From Curtobacterium sp. SGAir0471 (GTDB lineage Bacteria; Actinomycetota; Actinomycetes; Actinomycetales; Microbacteriaceae): a stretch of 64,000 bases of DNA. Shown piece after piece: positions 51,907 through 61,011 of this stretch. The stretch lies in assembly GCF_005490985.1 (NCBI RefSeq), contig NZ_CP027869.1:248001-312000 (forward strand), written 5' to 3'. Under the pieces are notes generated by a model. The model searched no databases, was not told where the DNA came from, and was given only the letters and a program-made list of their open reading frames with translations. Positions within the stretch are counted from its first letter, which is position 1; every line of letters begins with the position of its first letter. The position numbers and the translations under genes are program-made.

Positions 51907-52986
51907 GTGACTGACGAGCGCGTGCACATCCGGCCCGAGGTGGCCGTCCTCCCCGCGTACAAGCAGGGTCGCCAGGCCGCGCCCGACGCCTTCAAGCTGT
52001 CGAGCAACGAGAACCCGTTCCCGCCGCTGCCCGGCGTCGTCGAGGCCGTGCAGGCGCAGACCGCGTACAACCGCTACCCGGACGCCACCGCCCTGGCCGT
52101 GCGGGCCGTGCTCGCGAACCGCGCCGGGCTGACGGTGGACGAGGTCCACGTCGCGCCCGGCAGCGTCGCGATCCTGCACGAGCTGGCGAAGGCGACGAGC
52201 GGCCCCGGCGACGAGATCGTCTACGCCTGGCGCTCCTTCGAGGCGTACCCGGGAGTCGTCACCGTCGCGGGTGCCACGAGCGTGCAGGTGCCGAACCGGC
52301 CCGACGGCGGGCACGACCTCGACGCCATGGCCGACGCGGTCACCGAGCGCACCCGCATGGTGATCGTCTGCTCGCCGAACAACCCCACCGGCCCGGTCGT
52401 CACCGCGGCGGAGTTCGACGCCTTCATGGCCCGGGTGCCCGCCACCGTGCTCGTGGTGCTCGACGAGGCCTACGCCGAGTTCGTCACCGAGCCCACCGCG
52501 GTCCGCGGGACGCCGCTGCTCGAGCGCTACCCGAACCTCGTCGTCCTCCGCACGTTCTCCAAGGCGTACGGACTCGCGGGCCTCCGTGTCGGCTACGCGT
52601 TCGGTCCGGCGTACGTGCTCGACGCCGTCCGTGCCTGCGCGATCCCGCTGTCGGTCACGGCGCAGGGCCAGGCGGCCGCCCTCGCGAGCCTCGAGCGCGA
52701 GACCGAGCTGCTCGAGCGCGTCGCCGAGCTCGCCGCGAGCCGCGACCGCATCGTCGCTGCGCTGCGCGGCCAGGGCTGGGACGTGCCGGACGCACAGGGC
52801 AACTTCGTCTGGCTGGCGACCGGTGCGCTGACGGCCCACGCGGCCGAGCGCTTCGAGGCCGCCGGCATCATCGTGCGGGCCTTCGGGAACGAGGGGATCC
52901 GGGTGTCGATCGGCGAGCACGAGGCTGTGGAAACGCTCCTCGAAACGGCGGGGTCGCTTGTGGAGGACCTCCAGGCGGCCCGGTAG
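51907..52986 (+). CDS. hisC: Histidinol-phosphate/aromatic amino acid aminotransferase
   Basis: 359 residues from GTG 51907; TAGCCT ends 6 nt upstream. It is a class I/II PLP aminotransferase: [15 protein letters not shown], substrate-loop [17 protein letters not shown], and PLP lysine K219 in [17 protein letters not shown]. HisC and phenylalanine aminotransferase (Pat) share these features in actinobacteria. No other his genes adjoin, so an aromatic (Pat) role is equally possible. A 2-oxoacid dehydrogenase operon with its own promoter starts 24 nt downstream. Confidence 0.88.
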   Translation: MTDERVHIRPEVAVLPAYKQGRQAAPDAFKLSSNENPFPPLPGVVEAVQAQTAYNRYPDATALAVRAVLANRAGLTVDEVHVAPGSVAILHELAKATSGPGDEIVYAWRSFEAYPGVVTVAGATSVQVPNRPDGGHDLDAMADAVTERTRMVIVCSPNNPTGPVVTAAEFDAFMARVPATVLVVLDEAYAEFVTEPTAVRGTPLLERYPNLVVLRTFSKAYGLAGLRVGYAFGPAYVLDAVRACAIPLSVTAQGQAAALASLERETELLERVAELAASRDRIVAALRGQGWDVPDAQGNFVWLATGALTAHAAERFEAAGIIVRAFGNEGIRVSIGEHEAVETLLETAGSLVEDLQAAR

Positions 52987-53009
52987 GCCCTGGCGTTACG
53001 CTGACCGAC

Positions 53010-54143
53010 ATGTCATTCCACGCCGCGGCCCCCGCGACGGCCACCGTCCGGATCCTCGACCCCGAGGGCCGGTTCGTGGAGACCGACGAGAACGCCGAGT
53101 ACGCCGCCGTCGCGCGGGCGATCCCGGACGAGACCCTGCTGGCGATGCACCGCCGCATGGTGCTCACGCGTCGGTTCGACCACGCGGGCCACAACCTCCA
53201 GCGCACCGGTCAGCTCGGCCTCTGGGTCCCGAGCCACGGACAGGAAGCAGCGCAGGTCGGCTCGGTCTTCGCCCTCCGCGCGCAGGACCACGTCTTCCCG
53301 TCGTACCGCGAGCACGCGGTGACGATGCACCGTGGCGTCGAGCCGATGGAGATCATCGCGATGTACCGCGGCCAGACGCACGGCGGCTGGGACCCGGACG
53401 AGCGCGGCAACACGCACGTCTCGACCCTCGTGATCGGCTCGCAGACGCTGCACGCGACGGGTTACGCGCTCGGTCAGCAGCTCGACGGCGACGTCGGCAC
53501 CGGCGATCCCGACCGCGACGCCTGCACCATCGTCTACTTCGGCGACGGCGCGACGAGCCAGGGCGACGTGAACGAGGCGTACGTCTTCGCCGCGTCGACG
53601 AAGGCCCCCGTCGTCTTCTTCCTGCAGAACAACCACTGGGCGATCTCGGTCCCCGTCGCCACGCAGTCCCCGACGCCGCTCGTGGACCGTCCGCGCGGCT
53701 TCGGCATCCCGAGCGTCCGCGTCGACGGCAACGACGTGCTGGCGTCCTACACGGCCTCCCTCGTGGCGACCGACCACGCCCGCTCCGGTCAGGGTCCGGC
53801 GTTCGTCGAGGCCGAGACCTACCGCATCGGCGCGCACACGAGCTCCGACGACCCGACCCGCTACCGCCTCGACGACGAGCTCGCCTCGTGGGTCGAGCGC
53901 GACCCGATCGCCCGCTCGGCCGCGTACCTGCGCAGCCGCGGCGTCACCGACGAGCAGCTCGCGCGCTTCGACGAGGAGGGCGAGGACATCGCCGCCGACG
54001 TCCGTCGCCGCACCGTCGCCCTCACCCCACCGCCCGTCGGCGTGATGTTCGACAACGTGTACCGCGAGCCGCACCCGGTCACCACCGCACAGAAGGCCTG
54101 GCTCGAGCAGTACGAGGCCGGGTACGAAGGGGGCTCCCACTGA
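53010..54143 (+). CDS. 2-oxoacid dehydrogenase E1 component, alpha subunit
   Basis: 377 residues from ATG 53010; TACGCT ends 7 nt upstream. The thiamine-diphosphate motif is YFGDGATSQGDVNEAYVFAA ... FLQNN (about 175-208). The E1alpha start LLAMHRRMVLTRRFDHAG is followed by GQEAAQVGSVFAL. It decarboxylates pyruvate or branched-chain 2-oxoacids with E1beta. The gene overlaps E1beta by 1 nt (TGATG). The set E1alpha-E1beta-E2 is typical of actinobacterial branched-chain 2-oxoacid (Bkd) or acetoin/pyruvate complexes; Bkd is the usual call. Confidence 0.9.
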   Translation: MSFHAAAPATATVRILDPEGRFVETDENAEYAAVARAIPDETLLAMHRRMVLTRRFDHAGHNLQRTGQLGLWVPSHGQEAAQVGSVFALRAQDHVFPSYREHAVTMHRGVEPMEIIAMYRGQTHGGWDPDERGNTHVSTLVIGSQTLHATGYALGQQLDGDVGTGDPDRDACTIVYFGDGATSQGDVNEAYVFAASTKAPVVFFLQNNHWAISVPVATQSPTPLVDRPRGFGIPSVRVDGNDVLASYTASLVATDHARSGQGPAFVEAETYRIGAHTSSDDPTRYRLDDELASWVERDPIARSAAYLRSRGVTDEQLARFDEEGEDIAADVRRRTVALTPPPVGVMFDNVYREPHPVTTAQKAWLEQYEAGYEGGSH

Positions 54144-55192
54144 TGAGCACGACCGAGCAGCTCTTCGACTACACGCTCCGCGCCCACCCCGGCGCCGGCG
54201 AGGTCCCCAGCGAGCCCGTCCAGAACCTACCGATGGCCAAGGCGCTCAACGCCGGCCTGGCCGCCGCGATGGCCGCCGACGACAAGGTCCTGCTCATGGG
54301 CGAGGACATCGGCCGGCTCGGCGGTGTCTTCCGCATCACCGAGGGCCTGCAGGAGCGCTTCGGCGCCGAGCGCGTCCGCGACACCCCGCTCGCCGAGTCC
54401 GGGATCATCGGCACCGCGATCGGCCTCGCGCTGCGCGGCTACCGCCCGGTGGTCGAGATCCAGTTCGACGGCTTCGTCTGGCCGGGCTTCGACCAGATCA
54501 CCTCGCAGCTCGCGAAGATGCAGAACCGCCTGCCGGCGCACATGTCGCTGCCCGTCGTCATCCGCATCCCCTACGGCGGTCACATCGGCGCCGTCGAGCA
54601 CCACCAGGAGTCCCCGGAGGCGTACTTCGCGCACACCGCGGGACTCCGCGTGGTGAGCCCGAGCACGCCGAACGACGCGTACTGGATGATCCAGGAGGCG
54701 ATCGCGTCGAAGGACCCGGTCGTGTTCCTCGAGCCGAAGTCGCGCTACTGGCCGAAGGGTGAGGTCGACCTCGTCGACGGCCACGTCCCGATGCACACCA
54801 CGCGCGTCGCCCGCACCGGCACCGAGGTCACCCTCGTCGGCCACGGCGCGATGGTCGCGACCCTCATGCAGGCCGCGGACATCGCCGACGCCGAGGGCAC
54901 GAGCTGCGAGGTCATCGACCTCCGCTCGCTCTCGCCGATCGACTGGGAGCCGCTGCTGGCATCGGTCCGCAAGACCGGTCGCGTCGTCATCGCACAGGAG
55001 GCCTCCGGCTTCGTCAGCGTCGGCAGCGAGATCGCCGCGACCGTCGCCGAGCAGTGCTTCTACACGATGCAGGCACCGCCGATCCGGGTCTCCGGGTTCG
55101 ACGTCCCCTTCCCGGTGTCGAAGCTCGAACACCTCCACCTGCCGGACGCGGACCGTGTCCTCGAGGCCGTCGACCGCGCCCTCGCCTACTGA
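54143..55192 (+). CDS. 2-oxoacid dehydrogenase E1 component, beta subunit
   Basis: 349 residues from ATG 54143. Transketolase-like pyrimidine-binding domain: [72 protein letters not shown]. The C-terminal domain begins at about 220 ([31 protein letters not shown]). It completes the E1 heterotetramer with the upstream subunit. It is separated from the E2 gene by 31 nt, which contain the E2 ribosome-binding site. Confidence 0.93.
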   Translation: MSTTEQLFDYTLRAHPGAGEVPSEPVQNLPMAKALNAGLAAAMAADDKVLLMGEDIGRLGGVFRITEGLQERFGAERVRDTPLAESGIIGTAIGLALRGYRPVVEIQFDGFVWPGFDQITSQLAKMQNRLPAHMSLPVVIRIPYGGHIGAVEHHQESPEAYFAHTAGLRVVSPSTPNDAYWMIQEAIASKDPVVFLEPKSRYWPKGEVDLVDGHVPMHTTRVARTGTEVTLVGHGAMVATLMQAADIADAEGTSCEVIDLRSLSPIDWEPLLASVRKTGRVVIAQEASGFVSVGSEIAATVAEQCFYTMQAPPIRVSGFDVPFPVSKLEHLHLPDADRVLEAVDRALAY

Positions 55193-55223
55193 CCGAGCCG
55201 CCCGAACGTTCGAAGGAGCCGCT

Positions 55224-56867
55224 GTGCCCGCCGCCGAATTCCCCCTGCCCGACGTGGGCGAAGGCCTGACCGAGGCCGAGATCGTGCAGTGGCGCGTCGC
55301 GATCGGGGACGAGGTCGCCGTCGACCAGGTCCTCGTCGAGATCGAGACCGCGAAGTCGCTCGTCGAGCTGCCGTCGCCGTTCGCCGGCACCGTCACCGGT
55401 CTGCTCGTGTCGGAGGGTGACACCGTCGAGGTCGGCAAGCCGATCATCCGGGTCGACTCGGACGTGCAGGTCGCCGCGTCCACTGACCTGCCTGGAGGCT
55501 CTGCGCCGGTCGCCGACAGCGTCCCGGCCTCGCCGGACGTCGCCGCCACCCCGCCTGCCGCAGCCGCAGCGCCGGCTCCCGCCACCGCGGCCCCCGTCGC
55601 CCCGGCTCCCGTCGCGCAGACGCCGCCGGCGCCCGCGCAGCAGACCCCGCCGGCACCGGCGGCCGCTGCGGTCCCGACCCCGACCCCGGCCCCCGCCGTG
55701 ACCGAGCCCACGGCCGCGGCGCGGCCCGCGGCCGCCGCACCCGCGCAGCCGGTCGCCGACCACGCGACCGTCGTCGGGTCGGACGAGTCGTCCGGCGCCG
55801 TCCTGGTCGGCTACGGCTCCGCGACCACGTCCCCGTCGCGCCGGAAGCCCGGCGCCCGCCGGGCCGCAGCGCTCGCGGCCGAGGCGAGCCGTGCCTCCAG
55901 TGCGGACGCCGTCGCCGCAGCCGAGGCCGCCGCGGACCCGGCCGAGGACAGCATCTCGGAGGCCGTCGCCGCTCAGGGCACCCGCCCGCGCAAGGTCGTC
56001 TCGACCGGCACCGTCCTGGCGAAGCCGCCGATCCGCAAGCTCGCGAAGGACCTCGACGTCGACCTGACCGAGGTCGTGCCGACCGGCCTCGCGGGTGAGG
56101 TCACCCGCGACGACGTCATCCGGCACGCCAAGCAGGCCAGCGTCTTCCGGAACATCGAGACGCCCGAGTGGGGCGACGTGCGCCGCGAGACCATCCCGGT
56201 CAAGGGCGTGCGCAAGGCCATCGCGAAGGCGATGACCACGTCGAAGTTCACGGCGCCGCACGTGTCCCTGTTCGTCGACGTCGACGCGACCCGCACGATG
56301 GAGTTCGTCAAGCGCCTGAAGTCCTCGCCGACGTTCGCCGGCGTCAAGGTCTCGCCGCTGCTCGTCTTCGCGAAGGCCGTCATCTGGGCGGTCCGGCGGA
56401 ACCGGTCGGTGAACTCGACCTGGACCGACCAGGAGATCATCGTCCACCACTTCGTGAACCTCGGCATCGCCGCGGCGACCCCGCGTGGGCTCATCGTGCC
56501 GAACATCAAGGACGCGCAGGACATGTCCCTGTTCGAGCTCGCCAAGGCGCTCGAGGACCTGACCCTGACCGCGCGCGACGGCAAGACCACGCCGCAGCAG
56601 ATGGCGGACGGCACCGTGACGATCACGAACATCGGCGTGTTCGGCATGGACACCGGGACGCCGATCCTCAACCCGGGCGAGGTCGCGATCATCGCGATGG
56701 GCACGATCAAGCCCAAGCCGTGGGTCGTCGACGGCGAGGTCCGCTCGCGCATGGTGACCACCATCGGTGCCTCCTTCGACCACCGGGTCGTCGACGGCGA
56801 CGTGGCGTCGCGCTTCGTGCACGACATCGCCTCGGTGCTCGAGGAGCCGGCGCTCCTGCTCGACTGA
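55224..56867 (+). CDS. 2-oxoacid dehydrogenase E2 component (dihydrolipoamide acyltransferase)
   Basis: 547 residues from GTG 55224 with GAAGGAGCC upstream. A single lipoyl domain carries the lipoylated K44 in [17 protein letters not shown] long Ala/Pro-rich swinging linker (about 90-200) leads to a peripheral-subunit-binding domain ([21 protein letters not shown]). The acyltransferase core ends with the catalytic [14 protein letters not shown]. It transfers the acyl group to CoA. The E3 lipoamide dehydrogenase is not in the window, so it must come from elsewhere. Confidence 0.95.
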   Translation: MPAAEFPLPDVGEGLTEAEIVQWRVAIGDEVAVDQVLVEIETAKSLVELPSPFAGTVTGLLVSEGDTVEVGKPIIRVDSDVQVAASTDLPGGSAPVADSVPASPDVAATPPAAAAAPAPATAAPVAPAPVAQTPPAPAQQTPPAPAAAAVPTPTPAPAVTEPTAAARPAAAAPAQPVADHATVVGSDESSGAVLVGYGSATTSPSRRKPGARRAAALAAEASRASSADAVAAAEAAADPAEDSISEAVAAQGTRPRKVVSTGTVLAKPPIRKLAKDLDVDLTEVVPTGLAGEVTRDDVIRHAKQASVFRNIETPEWGDVRRETIPVKGVRKAIAKAMTTSKFTAPHVSLFVDVDATRTMEFVKRLKSSPTFAGVKVSPLLVFAKAVIWAVRRNRSVNSTWTDQEIIVHHFVNLGIAAATPRGLIVPNIKDAQDMSLFELAKALEDLTLTARDGKTTPQQMADGTVTITNIGVFGMDTGTPILNPGEVAIIAMGTIKPKPWVVDGEVRSRMVTTIGASFDHRVVDGDVASRFVHDIASVLEEPALLLD

Positions 56868-56986
56868 GCCTCGCTCGGGCGTGTAGGTCCGGCCCGGTGC
56901 TGCGGGATGCCGCAGTCCCCGGCCGGATCGCGCGGACGTCGCATGGTGTCCACCCGCTTGTCGGCGGTCCGGGTGATGATCGGTGC

Positions 56987-57559
56987 ATGGCCCACCAGCT
57001 CCTGACCCCACAGCAGGAGATCCGGACGGATCGCCTGGTGCTGACACCGCTCACGCCTGCCGACATCGACGACGCGCACGCGGTCTTCTCCGATGCGCGG
57101 ACGTGGGGGCACCTGCCTGCCGGGCGCCACACCGACCGTGCGACGACGGTCGACCTGGTGCAGCGGAAGATCGGTGGCCGGGCCCGGTACGGACTGGGGT
57201 CGTGGACCGTCCGCACCGTCGACGGTGCCTTCGTGGGGATCGGCGGCGTCGACATGACCGCTGCGGGGGTCTGGAACCTCGGCTACCGGCTCGACCCGGC
57301 GGCGTGGGGGCAGGGCTACGCGAGCGAGATCGCCGCTGCGGCTGTCGAGCAGGCGCACCGGTCGGTGCTCGGGGCGCCCGTCACCGGTCGCGTCCTGACG
57401 AACAACCCGGCGTCGGCCGCGGTCCTGCGGAAGGCCGGGTTGTCGCTGGTCTGGCAGGGGCAGGCGTCGGTGGCGGCGCCCGAGGGGGTCCTCGGTCAGG
57501 TGTGGACCGACCGCGAGCTGACCGACGACCAGTTCGCCTGGCTCGTCCGCAACGCCTGA
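56987..57559 (+). CDS. GNAT family N-acetyltransferase (RimJ/RimL type)
   Basis: 190 residues from ATG 56987; GATGAT ends 6 nt upstream. It has the RimJ/RimL-like N-terminus IRTDRLVLTPLTPADIDDAHAVFSD, the acetyl-CoA-binding YRLDPAAWGQGYASEIAAAAVEQAH (Q/RxxGxG/A), and NNPASAAVLRKAGLS. It acetylates a protein N-terminus or a small amine; the substrate is unknown. Unlike the window's first gene, this copy is complete. It is separated from the E2 gene by 119 nt. Confidence 0.88.
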   Translation: MAHQLLTPQQEIRTDRLVLTPLTPADIDDAHAVFSDARTWGHLPAGRHTDRATTVDLVQRKIGGRARYGLGSWTVRTVDGAFVGIGGVDMTAAGVWNLGYRLDPAAWGQGYASEIAAAAVEQAHRSVLGAPVTGRVLTNNPASAAVLRKAGLSLVWQGQASVAAPEGVLGQVWTDRELTDDQFAWLVRNA

Positions 57560-57586
57560 CGCGCGCCCGCAACCCCGTCGTGCCCG

Positions 57587-58864
57587 TCATCCCGCCGCGG
57601 ACAACGCGTCCGCCAACGGCCCGACGTCCTGCCGGAACGACCACTGCACGGTGTTCCAGTCGTGCCCGCTCCCCGGCGCGGACCCGATCGACACCGTGGC
57701 CCCGGCCTTCCGCGCAGCAGCACCGAGCTTCCGGGCGTTCTCGCTGAACTCGCGGTCGGCCGACCCCGCCGTCAGCCAGAGCGCGTGCCCGCCGAGCCCG
57801 TTCGCCCGCATCTGCGCGATCGGCGCCGCAGCCCGCCACCGGGCGACCGAGCCGCCGAACGCCTGGTCGGCACTGTGCTGCGGTGACTGGTCGATCGGCT
57901 GCAGCTCGCTCGACACCGCCAGCGCCGCGCCGAACTCGTCCGGGTGACCGGTGACGAACTGCATCGCGCAGGTCGCGCCCTGCGAGAACCCGGCCAGCCC
58001 CCAGGCCTTCCGGTCGTTCGTCGCCGGCAGGTTCGCGGTGATCCACGCCGGGACGTCCTGCGTGACGTAGGTCGCGACGTTCCCGAGCCGCGAGTCGACG
58101 CACATCGTGTTCCGGCCCGGCGAGGAGAGCTGGTCGACGCTCACCACGATGGGTGCGCGGCCGTCGTGGGCGCGGGCGTAGGCGTCGAGCGGCTCGGCGA
58201 GGCGTCCGGCGGTGAAGAGGTCGCCCGGAGCGCCGGGCTGCCCGGAGAAGGCGAGGATGACCGGCAGCGGTCGGGGGTCGCGCACCAGCGCCGCGGGCGG
58301 GAGCCACACGACGGCCGGACGGGCGTCGAAGTGCGAGCGGGTGCCGGGGATGTCGACGGTGCGGACGATGCCGGCGTCGGGCATCGTGTCCAGGGGAGCG
58401 GCGTGCGGGTCGTACGCGGGCCACGGGTCGCTCTGCACGACGGTGCCGAGGGTCGGGTACTTCGCGAACTCCACGTTGATCCCGAGGGCGGGGACGAGGA
58501 CCGCCGCCGGCACCAGGACGATCGCCAGCGTCCGACGCCAGCGCCCGCCCTGCACGATCGCGGTGACGGCGAGCGCGAGTGCAGCCCCAGCGAACGCGAC
58601 CCACATCTGCGTGACCGGGCTCAACGCGACGCCGAACAGGTCGACGACGTGCGTCAGGAACCAGCACACGGCCAGCAGGACGAGCGCGGCAGCGGCGGCG
58701 ACGACGGCTCGGAGCCGCACGCGACGCCAGGCCGCGGGGGAGCGCCAGGACCGGACCGCCGGCAGCAGCACGACGAGTGCGAGCACGACGAACGCCGTGT
58801 CGGCGGGGACGAGCTTCGTCGGCGCCTGGAGCTGTGTGGCGAGCAGCCACTCGGTCGGACTCAC
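57587..58864 (-). CDS. Membrane-anchored alpha/beta hydrolase (candidate aminoacyl-lipid hydrolase)
   Basis: 425 residues from GTG 58864, overlapping the aminoacylase stop (GTGA). The N-terminal 160 residues hold about four hydrophobic helices. The extracellular esterase domain carries the nucleophile elbow GLAGFSQGATCAMQF (Ser), acid in GSADREFSE (Asp) and His in GSGHDWNT. In several Gram-positive bacteria an enzyme of this build (for example AhyD of Enterococcus) sits beside an aminoacyl-phosphatidylglycerol synthase and removes the amino acid. The coupling here supports the same role, but the domain alone could also be a generic or mycolyl-type esterase. Confidence 0.78.
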   Translation of the reverse strand: MSPTEWLLATQLQAPTKLVPADTAFVVLALVVLLPAVRSWRSPAAWRRVRLRAVVAAAAALVLLAVCWFLTHVVDLFGVALSPVTQMWVAFAGAALALAVTAIVQGGRWRRTLAIVLVPAAVLVPALGINVEFAKYPTLGTVVQSDPWPAYDPHAAPLDTMPDAGIVRTVDIPGTRSHFDARPAVVWLPPAALVRDPRPLPVILAFSGQPGAPGDLFTAGRLAEPLDAYARAHDGRAPIVVSVDQLSSPGRNTMCVDSRLGNVATYVTQDVPAWITANLPATNDRKAWGLAGFSQGATCAMQFVTGHPDEFGAALAVSSELQPIDQSPQHSADQAFGGSVARWRAAAPIAQMRANGLGGHALWLTAGSADREFSENARKLGAAARKAGATVSIGSAPGSGHDWNTVQWSFRQDVGPLADALSAAG

Positions 58865-60921
58865 GAGCGGGCGTCGGCCCCGGCCCGCGCCGCACCGGCC
58901 CCGGAGCGCTCCGCTGCCGCCGACACGTGCGCCTGCCGGAGTGCCCACAGGTGCTTCGGCCGGAGCCCGGGCACGTACGCCCCGGCGAGGGCCCGGCCCA
59001 CGCGTGGCACCTGCAGGGCCGACGGCACGACGAGCCAGAGCGGCTCGTGACGGGCACCGAACTTCTCCTTGAACCGCTGCAGCGACCGGAAGCCGTACAC
59101 CGGCTCGAGCACGCGGGCGAGCAGCCGCGACCCGTGCGTGACGAGCGGACCGGCACCGGCGTGCACGGCGAGCGGCGTCCCGGACAGGCTGATCGTGCGG
59201 AGGCCGGCCTCGCGGGCGCGCAGGGCGGTCCGGGCGATCAGGAACTCCATCACGCCGGGCATCCCGTCGTCAGCTCGTCGCATCACGTCCAGGGTGTAGC
59301 CGATCAGGGCGCCGTGCTCGTGCACGGGCAGCCAGCTCGTCACCGCGTCGACGCGACCCTCCGCCGTGACCGCGAGCATCAGCCGCACCTCGGGGTCGTC
59401 GAGCTCGCGCAGTCCGCCGAGCGTGAAGCCCATCTCGGGCAGGCGTCGGTCCGCGGCCCAGCGGGAGCACACGGCCTCGACCTGGGCACGTCGGTCGGGG
59501 TCGAGCGCGTCGAGGGTGGTCCACTCGTCGCGGACGCCCTCGCGGTCGGCGCGGTTCGACGCCGTCCGCAGGTCCTGCCGCTTCTTCCCGCGCAGGTCGA
59601 ACGTGTCGAGGTCGAGCACGCACTCCACCCCGACCGGCAGTGCGGTCCAGCCCTCGGCCACCAGCAGCTCGCGGACCGGCTCGTGCACGCTCGTGAACGC
59701 CGGCACCCAGCCGTTCCGCTCGCAGGACGCGGCGAAGGCGGCGAGCACCGCGGCACGGTCCTCGGCGGCGCAGGCGGGGTCGGAGACCGTGAGCGCCACG
59801 TTCCCGCGCACCCGGTACGCGACGGCGCCACGGCCGTCGGGGTCGGTCCAGGTGGCGTTGCCCTGCCACGTGCCCATGTGGCCGAGCGAGCCCGCGTCGC
59901 CGCGACGCAGCATCCCGCGGTACTCCTCGCTGCAGCCGGTGGCGGCACGGAAGCGTGCGCGCACGAGCCGTCCACGCAGCAGCACGACGGCGAGCAGCAC
60001 GGCGGCGGGCACCAGCCACGCACCGAGGAGCGTCACCTGCCACTCGACGGCGTCGAGTCCGAGCCCGTGCCACTGCACGTCCCCGTCGGACAGCGGCTCG
60101 AGCAGGAAGACGTCCGACAGCACCGCCGTCAGGGTCACCAGGACGGCTGCGGCGAGCACGACACCGGCGCGTCGGCCGCGCCGCACGAGCCACGCGGACC
60201 CGAGCAGCAAGACGCCGACGGCGACGGTCGCGTGGTCGCTCATCGCGTCGGCGAACGGCGAGAGCACCCCGTCCGGGTCCGGCACGACGAGCGTCACGAG
60301 GGTCCCGGCGCCGAGCGCCGTGAGCGCGCCGACGACCAGGGTGCGCGGGTTCCGCAGGGCGGGGTGCGCCGTCCGCGGGGTCGCGGTGGACGGACGGGAG
60401 GCCCGGCGCACCACGACCGCACCGGCCGCGGTCCCGAACAGGGTCGCCAGGGAACGTGCCAGGTCCGATCCGTGGCCGGCGAACAGCACGAGGGTGAGCA
60501 CGACGGTCCAGAGCACGGCGCGGACGCGGTGCCGGCGCTGCTCGGGCATCGTCGCCGACGCCGCGGCGAGCAGGGCGACGGCCACGACGGACGGGGCGAA
60601 CAGCGGTTCGCCCGCCGCCGCCTCGGCGTGCGCCTCGCCCGCCGCCTGCCCGACGGCGACGGCGAGCAGGGTCACGAGCACCGCGAGCGCCGGGGCGGCG
60701 ACGCCGACGACGACGGTCCGGACCGAGCCGAGCGCGCGCTCCGCGAGGACGACCGCGAGCACCACGGCGCCGAGCGCGAGCAGCGCGACAGGAGGGTGGT
60801 GCGGGAAGTCGGGTTCCGCGTGGGCGATCCGGGCGGAGACGACGAGCACGACCGCCGCGACGGCGATGGCCACGGAGACCGGTGCGCGTCGGAGGAGTGC
60901 GAGGAGGGATGCGGGTGCCAC
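58861..60921 (-). CDS. Phosphatidylglycerol lysyl/aminoacyl transferase (MprF-like, DUF2156)
   Basis: 686 residues from GTG 60921 (TGGGAT ends 6 nt upstream; an ATG at 60957 is an alternative). About nine to ten hydrophobic helices fill residues 10-335. A soluble DUF2156 domain follows from about 345, with VAYRVRGNVALTVSDPACA, LRGKKRQDLRTASNRADREG, GLRTISLSGTPLAVHAG and the end segment FRSLQRFKEKFGARHEPLWLV, all conserved in MprF/LpgS-type enzymes. It uses aminoacyl-tRNA to add an amino acid (Lys or Ala) to membrane lipid, which reduces negative charge. It is coupled to the hydrolase downstream and sits 90 bp behind a two-component system. Confidence 0.88.
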   Translation of the reverse strand: MAPASLLALLRRAPVSVAIAVAAVVLVVSARIAHAEPDFPHHPPVALLALGAVVLAVVLAERALGSVRTVVVGVAAPALAVLVTLLAVAVGQAAGEAHAEAAAGEPLFAPSVVAVALLAAASATMPEQRRHRVRAVLWTVVLTLVLFAGHGSDLARSLATLFGTAAGAVVVRRASRPSTATPRTAHPALRNPRTLVVGALTALGAGTLVTLVVPDPDGVLSPFADAMSDHATVAVGVLLLGSAWLVRRGRRAGVVLAAAVLVTLTAVLSDVFLLEPLSDGDVQWHGLGLDAVEWQVTLLGAWLVPAAVLLAVVLLRGRLVRARFRAATGCSEEYRGMLRRGDAGSLGHMGTWQGNATWTDPDGRGAVAYRVRGNVALTVSDPACAAEDRAAVLAAFAASCERNGWVPAFTSVHEPVRELLVAEGWTALPVGVECVLDLDTFDLRGKKRQDLRTASNRADREGVRDEWTTLDALDPDRRAQVEAVCSRWAADRRLPEMGFTLGGLRELDDPEVRLMLAVTAEGRVDAVTSWLPVHEHGALIGYTLDVMRRADDGMPGVMEFLIARTALRAREAGLRTISLSGTPLAVHAGAGPLVTHGSRLLARVLEPVYGFRSLQRFKEKFGARHEPLWLVVPSALQVPRVGRALAGAYVPGLRPKHLWALRQAHVSAAAERSGAGAARAGADARS

Positions 60922-61011
60922 GGTGTCATCCCACCGCAGTCGGGCGTGCCGCCGCATCGGACCGCGGGGTGGATCTCGGTGGCCGATCGGCCATCCGGTG
61001 TCCTCCGGTCG

